The position numbers and the translations under genes are program-made. 7,953 nt of DNA from Acidobacteriota bacterium (GTDB taxonomy: Bacteria; Acidobacteriota; Blastocatellia; Pyrinomonadales; Pyrinomonadaceae): assembly GCA_019247865.1 (NCBI GenBank), contig JAFBAJ010000307.1:1-7953 (forward strand). The letters run 5' to 3'. Every line of letters begins with the position of its first letter. The stretch's first letter is position 1. A model generated the notes under the pieces. It was not told where the DNA came from and searched no databases. It saw only the letters and a list, made by a program, of their open reading frames with translations. Below, piece after piece: positions 6,443 to 7,953 of this stretch.

Positions 6443-6471
6443 AGCTTACGCCGAGAGCGATTCGGGGTCAA
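6443..6471 (-). promoter_or_regulatory. Candidate sigma70-type promoter for the VCBS gene
   Basis: On the minus strand, TTGACC (6471-6466, one base from the -35 consensus) is followed by a 17-base spacer and TAAGCT (6448-6443), a poor -10. Transcription would start near 6435 and leave a 5' leader of about 70 bases. It lies between element C and the gene. This is a consensus match only. Confidence 0.3.
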
Positions 6472-6487
6472 TCTGCATCTGGAAATT

Positions 6488-6629
6488 GGTGGTGACCTGA
6501 ATTCAACTCTCTGCGCCAACTCTGCGTGAACTCTGCGTCTCTGCGTTGAGAGGAGGCTGCAACATACTCAACGCAGAGACGCAGAGTTCACGCGGAGATA
6601 CACAGAGAAAAACAATTTAGGACACGACT
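6488..6629. mobile_element. Palindromic MITE-like element C (142 bp)
   Basis: The termini GGTGGTGACCTGAATT (6488-6503) and the complement of 6614-6629 (AGTCGTGTCCTAAATT) match at 12 of 16 positions. Inside is a perfect 27-bp inverted repeat at 6524-6550 and 6567-6593 around a 16-base loop, made of GCAGAGRC units. The flanks TGGAAATT (6480-6487) and TGGAAGTT (6630-6637) match at 7 of 8, consistent with an aged target duplication. It has the same length as element B and lies in reverse orientation to it. It stands between the kinase 3' end and the VCBS promoter region, where the stem could stop or stabilise the kinase transcript. No coding capacity. Confidence 0.72.
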
Positions 6630-6636
6630 TGGAAGT

Positions 6637-7953
6637 TCACGCAGTGATCGGGAAGCGGAGGTGAAAGGTCGTGCCCGCGCCCGGTTCGCTCTCGAAGGTG
6701 ATGTGGCCGTTGTGGAGCTGGACGGCGCGGAAGGCCTGCGCGAGGCCGATGCCGTGACCGCCGGGCTTGGTCGTGTAATACAGTTGAAAGATACGCTCTC
6801 TGGCTTCCGGCTCGATGCCGCGCCCGTGGTCTGTGATGGAGACGAGCACGTGTCGCGTGCCGCTCTGCGCGGTCGAGACGTGCAGCTCGCCGCCGCTCTC
6901 CATCGCCTGAAATCCGTTGATGATGATATTGAAGAATGCCTGCTTGAGCATGTCCGCGTCGCCTGCGATACGCGGCAGGTCTGCGGCGAAGGCGCGATGA
7001 ATGGAGGCCCCGCGCGTCTCGGCTTCGGGCGCGGCCAGCGCCAGCGTCTCCTCCAGAATCTGATTCACGTCGAGCGGACGCATCTGTATGCGCGGCGGGC
7101 GCGTGAAATCGAGAAAGGTCTGCACGACGCGTTCGAGGCGTTGCAGCTCCGAAGTCAGAATGTCGAGCTGCGGGCGCACCTCTTCGGTCGCGGGCGAATA
7201 TCGCTCAAGCTTCGAGCGCAGCAACTCCAGGTGGATGACGATGGCGTTCAAAGGATTCTTGACTTCATGCGCGATGCCGGAAGTGATGCGCGCGAAATCA
7301 ACCAGGCGCTGCGAATAGTCGAGCTGCGATTCGAGTTTGGCGACCGTCTCGCGGTCGTGCAGGAGGACGAGCGCGCCGACGGTTTCGCCACGGTCGGAGA
7401 TCGGCTGGACTGAGGCGACGAGCGGCGAGGTCGCGGGTTTGCCGTTCGAGGTCTGGAGCATGACGCGCGCGGAAGTCTCGCGGGCGTTGAGCGCGCGCTG
7501 CGTAAGATTGACAAGCGGATGCTGTGTTCCGACCACCTCGTCGAGCGGCCGCCCTTCCGCATGCTCCTCCACGCCGAGCATCTTCTCGACGCCCGGACTG
7601 GCGAGCATCACGCGCCCGTCCGTGCTGACCAGCAACAGCCTCTCCTGCAAACTCGTCAGAACCTGTTGCAGCCGCCCGCGCGCCTCGCGTAGCTCCGAAC
7701 GGTCGCCCGCGATCTGCTTGCCGATCTGCTCGATGCGGTTCGCCACGCTCTCGATATTAGCGTCCGGCTCCTTCGTTTCCGCGTGCGTCGCGGCCGGAGC
7801 ATCGCCGCGCGCGATCTGCTCGATGGAGGTCGTGATGGCGCGCAGAGGGGCGATCACCAGTCGCGCGGAGCTGATGGCGATGAAGGTCGCGGCGGCGATG
7901 GCCGCGAGCGCGATGAGCAGGTTGATGATGAGCGATTGCGTGATCTCGCTGCG
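6637..7953 (-). CDS. Sensor histidine kinase with HAMP and PAS domains (5' end outside window)
   Basis: The frame stays open through 7953, so 438 residues are visible and the N-terminal sensor is missing. A GTG at 7857 is internal, because the upstream 32 codons encode a membrane helix. Counting from the window edge: transmembrane helix about 7-28, HAMP about 31-85 (VIAPLRAI...IARGD), coiled linker, PAS about 98-205 (LLLVSTDGRVMLAS), and HisKA with phospho-acceptor His229 in SGIAHEVKNPLNAI. The HATPase_c domain follows, with N-box NIIINGFQAM (Asn342, Asn346), G1 DHGRGI (375-380), F-box region FQLYYTTKP and G2 GGHGIGL (398-404). All ATP-site motifs look intact. The layout resembles NtrY/AtoS/ZraS-type kinases that usually signal to sigma54 response regulators. 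No regulator gene lies in the window, and the signal is unknown. The stop codon touches the flank of element C. Confidence 0.9.
   Translation of the reverse strand, partial: RSEITQSLIINLLIALAAIAAATFIAISSARLVIAPLRAITTSIEQIARGDAPAATHAETKEPDANIESVANRIEQIGKQIAGDRSELREARGRLQQVLTSLQERLLLVSTDGRVMLASPGVEKMLGVEEHAEGRPLDEVVGTQHPLVNLTQRALNARETSARVMLQTSNGKPATSPLVASVQPISDRGETVGALVLLHDRETVAKLESQLDYSQRLVDFARITSGIAHEVKNPLNAIVIHLELLRSKLERYSPATEEVRPQLDILTSELQRLERVVQTFLDFTRPPRIQMRPLDVNQILEETLALAAPEAETRGASIHRAFAADLPRIAGDADMLKQAFFNIIINGFQAMESGGELHVSTAQSGTRHVLVSITDHGRGIEPEARERIFQLYYTTKPGGHGIGLAQAFRAVQLHNGHITFESEPGAGTTFHLRFPITA

Noticed and set aside
6661..7413. Plus-strand open frame of 250 codons opposite the histidine kinase
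   Set aside because: It lies antisense to intact HisKA and HATPase motifs and has no recognisable domain.
7855..7857. GTG as the kinase start codon
   Set aside because: The frame continues 32 codons upstream to the edge and encodes a transmembrane helix leading into the HAMP domain, so this GTG is internal.

Overview
The window is GC-rich DNA from a bacterial chromosome. It has short intergenic gaps, frequent GTG and TTG starts, an FG-GAP/VCBS repeat protein, and many small palindromic elements built on GCAAAGRC or GCAGAGRC units. Together these suggest an Acidobacteriota-type genome, perhaps Blastocatellia (Pyrinomonadales). That placement rests on protein style and remembered repeat type, because there is no rRNA or other marker gene here.

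Layout. Positions 1-351 (minus) are the N-terminal part of a secreted protein that starts like an amidohydrolase and runs into an NTF2/SnoaL-like stretch. A 440-bp divergent gap (352-791) is mostly two small palindromic elements, A and B, inserted side by side. Three identical copies of an 8-bp target sequence flank and separate them. Positions 792-1889 (plus) are a two-gene operon: a membrane-anchored TPR protein and a small membrane protein with a four-cysteine zinc-ribbon-like motif (PP0621-like). It converges on a minus-strand pair at 1926-4264, a compact alkaline-phosphatase-superfamily metalloenzyme followed by a Spinster-like MFS transporter joined by a 4-bp TTGA start/stop overlap. The convergent 3' ends meet inside a fourth, degraded palindromic repeat (D), which appears to supply the last residues of both proteins. 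Positions 4317-6362 (minus) encode a large secreted protein with seven irregular FG-GAP/VCBS units, then six tandem units with an exact 45-residue period. Element C (6488-6629) lies between that gene and a sensor histidine kinase (6637-7953, minus) that is cut by the window edge.

No transposase, CRISPR array, tRNA, rRNA or defence gene was seen. The protein-coding genes are mostly ordinary families. The most unusual signal is the palindromic element family: two subfamilies with related ends, probable 8-bp target duplications, one tandem double insertion, one insertion touching a stop codon, and one copy absorbed into two convergent genes. These look like non-autonomous, MITE-like elements mobilised by an enzyme encoded elsewhere.
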